From Siphlonurus alternatus (taxonomy: Eukaryota > Arthropoda > Insecta > Ephemeroptera > Siphlonuridae), in assembly GCA_949825025.1 (NCBI GenBank), contig OX463784.1:7199431-7263430 (forward strand): DNA of 64,000 bases, in the 5' to 3' direction. Both the position numbers and the translations under genes were made by a program. Shown here in pieces: positions 39,774 through 60,169 of the stretch (the stretch's first letter is position 1; the number at the start of each line of letters is the position of its first letter). Under the pieces are notes generated by a model. That model worked only from the letters and a program-made list of their open reading frames with translations, ran no database searches and was not told the DNA's origin.

Positions 39774-40500
39774 GAGTGAATTCATCTAATATAGAATTAT
39801 ATGTTTTTTACAAGGATATACAGCTCGCGGCAGGGTAATGGGTGGGGAGTGGGGACAGGGCATGATGGCCACGGCTTGTTACGCGTCCCAGCATTCGCTG
39901 AGGTAAGACTGAGGGAACCGTAGAAAACCTCAGTCAGGACGGACACCTCTACTTTTTCTCAATGGACCAAAGTGATGTCTAAAGCTTGGGAAACCACACA
40001 GTACATAACTGCACTGGGTAGAAAGCAAGATGAATTTACTCCAGGGAGGGAGCAATGTGATTTTTACTTAAAACGGCCACCCATCCAAGTACGAACCACG
40101 CTCTACGTAGCTTGACTTCGGTAATCTAACGAGAACCGGTCAATGCACTGCACCACGTTTATCTTCATGAGTCAAATGTACGAGTCAATGAACGAACTTA
40201 AGAGATAACAATCATTCAATTATATGTTTCGTTATCATATACTCATTGAACTAGTTTTGTAATAATAAAAGATAAGAGAGTTATCATTTTTTTAAAGAAC
40301 GATTGATCTAAATTACATCCATCCAGAGTTAAATATTATTTCAATTATTTATGTCAAAAGAAATAATGAAATCAATTTTAAAATAATTCGTTGCATATAT
40401 ATATATATTTATTTATTTAATTTTATTTTAACACTTAACATTTTAATTAAAACTATAATGGATTCAGAAGGTTAATTTAATTTAACAATGAAATTTTTGC
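39510..40500. other. CTL-6 upstream spacer
   Basis: AT-rich, no gene seen; contains the 5S SINE at 39745-40165. Confidence 0.5.
39745..40165 (-). mobile_element. 5S rRNA-derived SINE, full head, minus orientation
   Basis: On the minus strand from about 40160: GGTTCTCGTTAGATTACCGA, AGTCAAGCTACG, TACTTGGATGGGTGGCC (5S-like). The body has the core CTGAGGTTTTCTACGGTTCC and GACGCGTAACAAGCC, and the tail is an A-run. Different body from 19403-19800, the same head type. Confidence 0.88.
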
Positions 40501-40534
40501 ACCCTTTTTATTTAAATCCCATATCGAGATACAA

Positions 40535-40717
40535 TTGATTTTTAGTTTAGACCATCAGAAGGATTTTCAGGAGAATTTTCATTCGATTATAACAAAAGCT
40601 GTAAAGTTTCAAAACTCCTCAAACAACCCTTCAAAAATAAGACACGTATTAAAGGACTTTTTACCATTGTGTCTGAGAGAATTGGAAAATATAAATGAAA
40701 TGTATTTAAGGAATTAA
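40535..40717 (+). CDS. Small ORF, possible terminal exon (weak)
   Basis: Sixty codons ending KDFLPLCLRELENINEMYLRN, preceded by an acceptor-like TTGATTTTTAG and followed by AATAAA near 40769. Composition is less AT-biased than its surroundings. A second frame is also open across it. I recognise no family and see no upstream exon; it may be chance. Confidence 0.2.
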   Translation: MIFSLDHQKDFQENFHSIITKAVKFQNSSNNPSKIRHVLKDFLPLCLRELENINEMYLRN

Positions 40718-42026
40718 AAAAAAAACTTATTAACAAAGAAATTTATTCTGTACAGATGTTTTTTTAGCAATAAATTGCATGAGGATATATTGTCTGGTGC
40801 GATTTTATAAATATTTATGTATAAATAATAAATATTGTTAGTAACTGTTACTATTATATGTGTTGTAAAGTGTTTGTTATATTTCGTAAAATGACGTAAT
40901 CCATTTTGTATTTGTGCAGCCAGTGATTGAATAAATTATGAATCGGACACATGCATGTAATTTTTCCCTATCCATATACTCTATTTTATATTTTATGTTG
41001 ATCTATATTTTGTATAACATTTATGTAAATATATTTAAATTGTTGTATTATTCATTTCTTATGCTGGATATTAATATTATAAATTATAAACAATATAACC
41101 ATGTGATTTTTTTTTTACTCTAAATTACGCTAATTATAACACTAGAGGTCATGGTGCCAGTAAATCAATAAATTGAAACAGGTTATAATGATAATTATAT
41201 TTAATCATATAGTATAAAAATACATAGTAATATATAGAAATATTTCACTTTATAATACAAAAGACAGAAACAGAGTACATTATTTAGTTACACAAATATA
41301 TCGGATAAAAATTCCTAATCATTATAAAACACTAATATTCGGTGCCATATATTATAATAGAGAGCTACAATAATTTAAATGTCAAGCAAATAATATATTT
41401 TTAAATTTAAATTCATAATAGAAAGTAGGAATTAAATGAAAAAATTTACATTCTAATTGACTAAATTATTTCCATTTTTATTATGAAAATTATATGGTAT
41501 AAGGAAAATACAATAATTTTTAGATTCAACAATATTTTGTTGATACAGTGGCTATAGGTATATTTGAATATTAGGGTAACTAAAATATGAGGGGGGAGGG
41601 GGGACGAGTTTAATTTATTCAACATAGCTTTAAAATATTCCCTCTAAATTATTGGTAACATTGCAATTTATTAATTTGAAATACTATTAAAGAGAAAATA
41701 GTAGTAACATAAATCTACCATAGTTTTACAAGTGATAATAATAATAAAGTGCCTATATACAGTCATGCAAATAAAAATACTCCCAGAAACAACAATGTAT
41801 CAATTTTCAAGAATTGCTTTTTTTCAGTTTCGAATCTCATAAGATTGAGAAATTAGGAGTTATATTACTAATAGATAATTTATGAAGGCTAAAGATACGC
41901 CTTTATTAGAAATAATAAACTGCTAGACTGTAGTACATAAGGTTAGCTTGAGTTACTGAATCTTACTATGTACACAAAATATCAGCCTTAGGTATTATTT
42001 TTTAACATAAAAAGTGGCATTTTTTC

Positions 42027-42030
<4 letters not shown>

Positions 42031-42076
<46 letters not shown>
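42031..42076. repeat. (TA)n microsatellite
   Basis: About 23 TA units. Confidence 0.9.
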
Positions 42077-42080
<4 letters not shown>

Positions 42081-42569
42081 CACACTTCGGGACCGTCTAT
42101 CATCTGATTTGCTTAAGTGGACGTTACAATTAAAGTACAAATTTGCATAAAATAAAGAATAATTTCTCTCATCTAGCATACAATATTTTAGTTTACAATT
42201 TATTAATTCCCATTTTTATTGATGATTTTTTACTAGAATTATTGATATAGGACATTGATGTATTTTTTTTTAAATGATCTAACAATCTCAAAAAAGTAAT
42301 TTTTGTGATAGCATTAAATTCATGGTGTCCAGACGTGTGTATAAAATTGTATACAAAAAGTTGATATTTTGTTACATTATTATTTAGTTAACTCTAGCAA
42401 CTTTTTAACAGTTAAACAATGTAAAATGAAACAATATAACAATGAATGACATGACGAGAATATTATATAAATAATTACACAAATACACTTACTAGTAGCA
42501 AGATTTTCTACAATTTAAAACAGTTCAAATTAATTTAAAATGGATATTTATCAATATTTTAGTATAGTA

Positions 42570-42776
42570 CAGTAATTTGCACAAAAAATGTCCCTTGCCC
42601 ATCAGGCTCCTCCTACATTTAGACGTATACGAGTCTGATCATTGCACTAAAAATGTCCCCTGGTCAGGCCTTCCTCTCCTTTCACCCTATTTCACTCTAT
42701 ACCACATATAACCGAAATGGGAGGAGCAAATGGAGCTATGTTTATGCAATGGTACATTTTTTTGTGCAAATTACTG
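42570..42776. mobile_element. TA-flanked MITE (207 bp), mariner-type
   Basis: CAGTAATTTGCACAAAAAAT and ATTTTTTTGTGCAAATTACTG ends, flanked by TA on both sides. Confidence 0.87.
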
Positions 42777-43118
42777 TACATTTGAGCTCATTGACTAATA
42801 AAACAATATATCTCTATTATTTAAAAAAAAAATGAAATCAGTAAATACGCCCAATTCAATACTAATATATTTTTTTGTTGTTGTTCATTTAAAAAATTAT
42901 GAAAAAAGGTGCTAAATTTGGAATTTTACGCTAAATTTTCCAATTTTGAGTCTATATAAAGCCATTTAGATTTTAATACCAGTTTTCATTACAAAAAAAT
43001 TTCTGTTTAAAACATGAAGTATTAATACATCCATTTTAAATTAAATTTTTTCAATATATCAATCTTAATTAAATCCACATTTCAAGAACTATTTTCCAGA
43101 CAATTTTCTCAATACTAT

Positions 43119-52949
<9,831 letters not shown>

Positions 52950-54997
52950 CTGTGGAAATGCATTAGTTAGAACTGCAGAGGAAGGAAAATATTGAGTCAT
53001 TATTATTTCGAACAAGTCTTACTATGGCCATTTGACTATTGGTTTCCGATTAAAAAACTTAAAATATTTCTACAACTAAAAATAGACAGCAAAAAAATTA
53101 TAAGATCTATATTATTATATAGTTAATAATTTTTCTATTGTTGTTTTAAGATGATTTGACTAACTGTAAGAAACGTTGTGTTTCCCATTGCACATTCTTC
53201 CTTTGAAATAATAATCATCTATTTTCACCAGTATTTTACGATTTGGCACTCATTTTTTAATTCATACATTGTAATTACATAATTATTATATACTATATTA
53301 TATTTTAATATTTTTGAAACAATATTAAATATAGAGAAAACAAGATATCAGCGATTGTTGAATAATATTTTTTTATGTTTTATATGTAAAGTAAATTGTT
53401 TTACTTAAAAAAATTAAATACAAAGATTTTTAAAATAATATTTTATAAATATTAAATTTAAAAAAATTATATTACTTGTTCACTTTTTAACTATATAAAA
53501 ATTAGTTTTTTTAAATTTTAGGTTATTATTATTATTAATGTATCAATAGCAAATAAAAGCTTTATTAGTTATTTCATCAATTAATATTACGTGTTGCGTA
53601 ACACAATCAAACATGTAAAATAATGTCAAGAAAATAAAGCGTGATATGCAAATAATATTATGACTACATATTATGCATTATCAAATTGAACAAATATTAA
53701 GATTAATAAGAATTTTATGATAACGAAGGGTAGGCTGACTATATGAATTAATTATTTTAGGTTGATTTTATAGTATGTAATTATAATATGCATTTTGAAT
53801 TATTAAAATATTGAAATATGTTTTAGAATTAGTGAATAATTATATAATTATAAAGCAATAATATAATTATACAAACTGGGTGAATTTTTATTGCAATTAT
53901 GGATGGGGTATAATTTTATCACGTTAAAGGGTTAAAGGAGAATAGGAAGAAATCAGTCAATTTTTCTTCAAGGTTTTATACAGTAAATATCTGTGTATGT
54001 CACAAGAGCGTGGAATGTAACAGGTTAGACAAAGGTTATATGGGAGTTTGCAATTAATTTAACTAAAGTAAATAATTGCTACTTTTGTACGTTGGTGCGG
54101 GACCAATCAAAACAAGTTGCTACATGTGTGATTTTTTTTGTATTACACAGGTTTTAATTGAGTTCGGTAATTTAGTTGTGTCATATTATTGCACATGTTA
54201 GTCTTTATCAAGTATGTTGATGATTATATTTTGTACTGGAGTGCTCTAAAATTGAGGTATAAATTTTGAAGTTTTTTTTTTCTTTTTTTATTCATGTCAC
54301 TGTTTTGATGATTCTTTTAATTTTATTGTTTTTACTATTAATTAAACACTTTTTTTTTATAATATATGTGATTATATATGTGATTTGACGTGCTTATATT
54401 GTTATGTACAATCGAAAAGCAATAAATATTATGAATTATTAAATACATTATATGATCTACGATTTTAGCCTAAAATATTTTAGTAACAAAATATATACAA
54501 ATCCAGTACTAACACACATTTAATACTTAAATGTTGCTTAATAAATCTTTTTATTTTTCAACTGAATGCCCAGCATACTTTCTACAGTTTATCAAAGTCC
54601 TAAGAAAATAATTTTAGATTCATTGAAATCTTTTAAACAGTAATTTATTGATACTGATTTATCTTTAGTAACTGGTCATTATTAAAACGTAATTAAATTA
54701 ATTGCTTGTTACACCCACCCAATTACTTTTATTACAGTGTGTACATTAGATAATATAATAAAAAATTATATTAATTTGTTATTATAAATTCCCTCAATGA
54801 TTGATTATTGTTTTAACATTTTGAGACAGCTGATGAGCTGCAGATCGAAGAGAAATTGATGAGAATTTTTAATTTTGAAATGAGGTAAGGACTGTCTTGC
54901 TATCCTAACTAATTTTCTCATGTCCCCATAGACTGACAATGATAATATGCACAAAAGGAACGATCGTGCTATCCCGAGATCCACTTTTCAGTTAAGG

Positions 54998-55262
54998 TAA
55001 ACCGATTTGAAATAAATTTCAACTTTTATTCATTATTATGCTCTCTCTCCTTGTCTAATTATCTTTTATTTTGCTCCATTTTAGAGGAAAAAGGACGAGA
55101 TTACGTCTTCTTTCCTCTTCTTGAGCATGAAATGTTAGAAATGGTCTCCATTTCATTCTTAATTTGAGTGAGGAGATAATTAAATACGTTTTTAAGGTAA
55201 AAGACGTTAAAACATTAGGTTTAGACATGTAATGGATGAGGTGAAGATGTAAATTTTTAACT
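54998..55262. repeat. Dispersed repeat N
   Basis: TTGAAATAAATTTCAACTTT, GAGATTACGTCTTC, TTGAGCATGAAATGTTAGAA and GGTTTAGACATGTAATGGATG blocks. Confidence 0.65.
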
Positions 55263-56311
55263 CTGATCTTGTTTACATAAAGACAACTCCCTGAATGGCT
55301 TTTAAGGGAGTTTGATCAACATATTTATATAGTCTCAGATGCTCCATTGAAGATATTGGAAAATTATGAATGCTTATTGCAATGTAACATGGTCACCAAC
55401 GTATTATCCTACCAGATTGATAATTATTTGATACTAAAATCATTTATATATTTAATTACTTCTTAATTTTAATTATAAAGTGTTATTTAATTAGAATTAG
55501 ATATTTCTTGCAATTATACAAAAATAAATTAAAAAATATAATTTATAATAATTAAATATTATTAAATAAAAATATAAAATAATTTAATCTTTTTTTATTT
55601 TGAAAATAATATTTACAATGGTTTTGTATTTTAAACCATTTTAATTTATTGTATTAACAATGGTTTTGTGTTATAAACCATTTTAATTTATTGTATTAAA
55701 TATATTATTTTTTTTGTAGAAATTAAATTACCATTTCACTATGCTGATGGTCTGTGCTTCCACTGCTTCCATCTCGGGCTCTTATTTAGTCCATTATATT
55801 ATGAGTAATTAACTTTTTTTTTTACTAAAATTAAACTTTTCTAAAATTGTACATTTTACTGTATTCAGAGTATTTACAATTATTAACTGTATATAATATA
55901 TTATTTTTATTTTTTATTTTTTTTTTAATCAAACCCTCTATACTAACAATAAGAAAAGTTAATAAAAATAAAAGTCGTATATCTTTTTATAAGTTTTTAT
56001 TCTTAATATAAATCAGTTTCATCAAATAAATGTGTGACAATTTTTTAATTACAAGAAATTTTTATAGTGAAAGTAAATATATAAAAAAAATGTAATTGTT
56101 ATTTTACTTTTCATTTTTCTCAGTAAAAATTAAAAGCAAAAGAAAGTTTTAAATTATTATTGGCCCTCGTGCGGTGGTTTTGTGAAGTCAAAGGTTAGAC
56201 ATGGCATTGAAATTGTATTTGGATCACTTTCTATCTACATCGTAAAACATCAATAAAAAACAATACTAATTGTAACTGGAGCTACCTGAAACATACAGTT
56301 CAACGAATTCA

Positions 56312-56660
56312 AGATAGAGATAACACGAATCAGCTGTTCGACATCAACCTTAGCAAAATCACAAAAATTCTGAAATTTTTTTGAGAGGCAGATTTTAGTG
56401 CTTAATTAATTAAAAGCCATACTAAAAATTCAAAACAATGTAAGGAGCTGATTTTTTTTTTAATTTTCAGCATAGGGTTTTCCCATGGAGAGCCAAACTA
56501 AAAAATTAATTTAAAAAAATCGGCTCGTTATATTGTTTTGAATTTTTTTGTATGGCTTTTCTGCCTCTCAAAAATATTTCAGAAATTTTGTGAATTTGCT
56601 AAGGTTTACATGTTAATCAAAGGGGACTACGTCAAACAGCTGATCGGCGTTATCTCAATC
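56312..56660. mobile_element. TTAA-type MITE family B
   Basis: GATAGAGATAACACG and GGCGTTATCTCAATC ends; the right flank is TTAA and the left is TTCAA. The left arm is internally shortened. Confidence 0.78.
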
Positions 56661-57104
56661 TTAAGATTACCATCGGAAGTACGAGGTTTCTGAACTTTCT
56701 AGCTTATCCTGAAACTTTGTAGATTGATTTATATTGGGAGTTTCAAACCATCTGCAAACCATCCTTCCACTTCCGGCTACTTCCGGTGGTAATCTTACAT
56801 TTGTTGAACTATATTTCATCTTATATCGTCATTTTTCTTGTGTCTGAGGATTAAATTCATATAACTCTAGCGTAATGTTATAAGAAAAAAATACTAGAAT
56901 ACGTCCTATTAACAATTTATTTACGTCTCCATTTCATATTCAGCGTAATCAGCGAGAATGAATTTAGATGTGTTTGAACGTGTTAAGGATGATTTGATGA
57001 TGAAATTATGTGTTATTGGTAGAAAGAATCGAAGAAAACATGAGATGGAAAAGAAAAGTTTTCGAATAGTAATTGTTTCGAAGTTAAAGTGATTTTTCCC
57101 CCTA

Positions 57105-57240
57105 TCATCTTGCGGCTCGCGGCGGGTTAATGGGTAGGGATACGGTAAGGAAAGGATGGTGGCCACGGTCTGTTACGCGTCCTAGTCGCTGAAGTGAAAC
57201 TAAGGGAACCGTGGAAAACTCTAGTCAAGACGGACTACTT
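57105..57240 (-). mobile_element. SINE fragment
   Basis: GGCTCGCGGCGGGTTAATGG, CGGTCTGTTACGCGTCC and AGGGAACCGTGGAAAAC. Confidence 0.75.
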
Positions 57241-58637
57241 CTTTCCGATATCTATGTATGTATGATTTTCATGTAAAAACTCAACATGGAGATGTGAAAC
57301 ATTGTAAGGGAGTTCGTTAGTATTTTCAACCTCTAATGCTCATCCTTTTTTGTGTAATAAATTTGAAAGTCCTTCCTCTAACATTTTGTACAGTATATTC
57401 AACTTCAATGCAATGCAATATTGATGGAGAAAATTAAATAAAAAAATATGGAAATATGCTCAAGAGCATTTTGTTACGTTTTTATAAAACGTAAAAATTA
57501 AACATGACAGTTAAAAAATACGTATTGCAAAAGTTTTTAATATTTATTTGTTATTTAACTTAGAAATGAAATGCTATATAATTATCAAAATATTTAAAAA
57601 AAAATATTAATACATTTATTGTTCAATATATTTAAAATTTAAAAAAAAACTAAATATATTTTTTAACTTGACTTAAATAAACTGTTTTATTATTATTAAA
57701 ATTTAAAATTATTAATTATTTGTTAACCTGGATCAACCAACTGTCCATATCGGGTATTGTATTCCGCATTTTGAGAAATGTGTATGTAGAAATGTCAAAG
57801 AAAAAGAATTATAAGAAAAATGCAAAGTACACACGGAGTTATTCTAAATTACCTGATTACTTCATTATATTATGAACCTGAGGAAGTAAAAAATACGAAG
57901 ATAAGTTATTTGGAAAGGACCTTTATATTGTAATTTCAGTTTTGATATTCTCCAGAATTCAAGGCTTATTTGAAAGCTAACAACGAGATCAAAATGCTTG
58001 GTTTTACATCTTAATTCTAATAATATACTCGTATAATTTTTTTGTTTATCACTGTACTTGATATAAATCTTACAAACGTGAGAATTCAGTCCACAACAAT
58101 TGCTACAATAATCAACATGTACGGACTAACAATTAAAATAAGGTTCCCACCATTCATAAACAGTATATTAAAATAAAAAGTGATATATTTCACTTTCGCT
58201 TCAATATGATGAGAATATTGTCATTAAATAATCATTAAACAAGAACAATGTTGTACAGAGTGCTATAGAAGATTCACACTTTTTTATAAGTTTCATTACA
58301 ATTGCCTTATTATATTATTTTAGTGTTACTGCTATATAATCTCGTTGAATCTGTTTTGATCATATATCAAAACATAATATATCAAGTGCATTTTCAGTTG
58401 TTGTTTTTTTCTGACGATTATGTCAATTTTATTTTATGTTTTGTGTAGGTTAAAGGATAAAAATAGTATAAATGTCATTTAATTAATACCATTTTTTTTA
58501 CAACTTTGAATGATGAACCATGCTGCGAAGAATATGAATAAATTTGATTTCTTTCTTTTTATCAAATAAACGAGTACTTCTTGTTAAATTACTAATTACA
58601 CACTGCTTTGAAAACCCGAACTTTCTGATTAATTTAA

Positions 58638-58964
58638 GGATGAATCTCAGTAGGTTGATATCTCGCAATCGTACCGCCTGAATGCAACAAGACTTGCAGG
58701 GGACTTAGAACTCACCATCAATAGGTGGCATACAAATTTTGAAGCAAATCTGTCTTATCAGTTTTGTGAAAACTGAGGTAGAAGTTTAACATTGGCCTTA
58801 TGGACGGAAACTGGAAATGGAGCTGTTGTAAGAAAACTGCAAGACTGAATTTGCTCAAACCATAAGCGATTAAGTTTTAGAACATTCTTGATTTTTTAAA
58901 ATTTATTTCATTCGATTCGTTTGCAGGGAAATATTCTTTGATTCCGAAGTAACTGAGATTAATG
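58638..58964 (-). mobile_element. TTAA MITE family L, inverted copy (327 bp)
   Basis: TTAA at 58634-58637 and 58965-58968; GGATGAATCTCAGT and ACTGAGATTAATG ends. The internal block GGCCTTATGGACGGAAACTGG matches 4303-4634 on the other strand. Confidence 0.85.
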
Positions 58965-59549
58965 TTAAATGGATATTTCGATAAAAAAAAAGTATCAAAT
59001 TTTACTTTTGGACCAGAAGTATAAAATGTACTAATGAACACATATAATATACAGGAATTACAGGAACAACAATGAAGGAACCCATTTTTATAAAGATGTG
59101 AATTATATATATTTAAATAATAATTTATTTAAATAATTTTTATTTCATTCTAGTACCTTAATTTTTTAACATTTGATACTACGCGGTTAAATTTACTTCT
59201 AAAAGGGTGCATTGACACTTACCATCCAAGACACAAGATTTATTAGGGGTTTATATTCTTATTCATACAAGAAATAACTTTAATATAAAAAAATAATATT
59301 CAAAAAAATATTAATAATAATATAAAGTGTATAATGCAACACACAGACAAATTAAAATGTTAAACAACATAAATTAATAATTATAATTTGTTATAAAATT
59401 AAAATAATAAATTTTAAAAATAATGTTATAATTTTGTAAAACGTTTTTTCAATTTGATATTTTTGTAAATGTATAATTTGCAAAAAGTTTTAAAAAAAAA
59501 TTATTGTACAGCTACATCCTCCACATATTAATACCTCATTGGTAGAGCG

Positions 59550-60018
59550 CAGGGACCCTAAAGAGACCTCCGTGTCTTATAGTCAGAAATTAGACCAGCT
59601 TGGCCGAGCTTCACTGTAACTGAGAGTGGCGGCGCCACTGAATCGCAGCGGCACGGCCCGGTTCTTGTCACTGGATGCGCTGGCAATTTCAGCCAGCGAG
59701 AACTGGGCCGTGCCGAACATTTAGCAGCGCCGCCACAGTTACAGTACAGGGCTAATCCTCTATTGAACTGGGTAAAGTCACTCACGACCGTTACAAAAAA
59801 AATTGGATTGTTGAAATTTGTAAACAAAATGCAAATAACCCCTTTTTAACCAATAGGAAGGCGTTTCAGCAAAAAGGGTTATTTCTAAGCCAATCAGAAT
59901 TCAGAATTGGGCCCCCATAAGCCGGAAGGGAGTAACTATACCCCCTACAATAGAGGAATAGCCCTGTTACAGTGAAGCTCTGATCAAATCCCTGGCCATA
60001 AGACACGGAGGTCTCTGA
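59550..60018. mobile_element. MULE-like MITE, second copy, interrupted
   Basis: CAGGGACCCTAAAGAGACCT to GGAGGTCTCTG, the same family as 32488-32739, split by the hAT-like element at 59757-59966. No clear 9-bp duplication here. Confidence 0.8.
59757..59966. mobile_element. hAT-like MITE (210 bp) nested in the MULE-like MITE
   Basis: CAGGGCTAATCCTCTATTG and CAATAGAGGAATAGCCCTG ends; flanks TTACAGTA and TTACAGTG form an 8-bp duplication with one later change. The paralogous MITE at 32488-32739 shows the empty site CAGTTACAGTGAAGC. Confidence 0.9.
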
Positions 60019-60169
60019 GACTCATTAGAAATATGCATAACATCTCTTCGCAAAAAGATTTAAAAAAAAAGGTGATCGCAAGTGATCATAAAAAAGAAAA
60101 TATAGTTTAAATTTTTCGTATGAAATTTTTACAAATCAAATATTATTAATGTAAAAGGGAGTTTTTAAT

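Larger units (their letters stand above)
40720..43118. other. AT-rich spacer downstream of the CPAP1-like gene
   Basis: No gene is supported. It contains a (TA)n tract (42031-42076) and a TA-type MITE (42570-42776). Confidence 0.55.
52950..59540. other. Upstream region of the CPAP1-like gene, no exon recognised
   Basis: Very AT-rich. It should contain or lead to the signal-peptide exon, but no ATG-led hydrophobic peptide ending at a phase-0 donor stands out. It holds repeat N (54998-55262), family B (56312-56660), CCGGAAGT element remnants (56668-56810), a SINE fragment (57105-57240) and family L (58638-58964). Confidence 0.5.

Noticed and set aside
56921..57166. 81-codon minus-strand ORF as the missing first exon of the CPAP1-like gene
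   Set aside because: It overlaps a SINE fragment, has no signal peptide at its start and no phase-0 donor.
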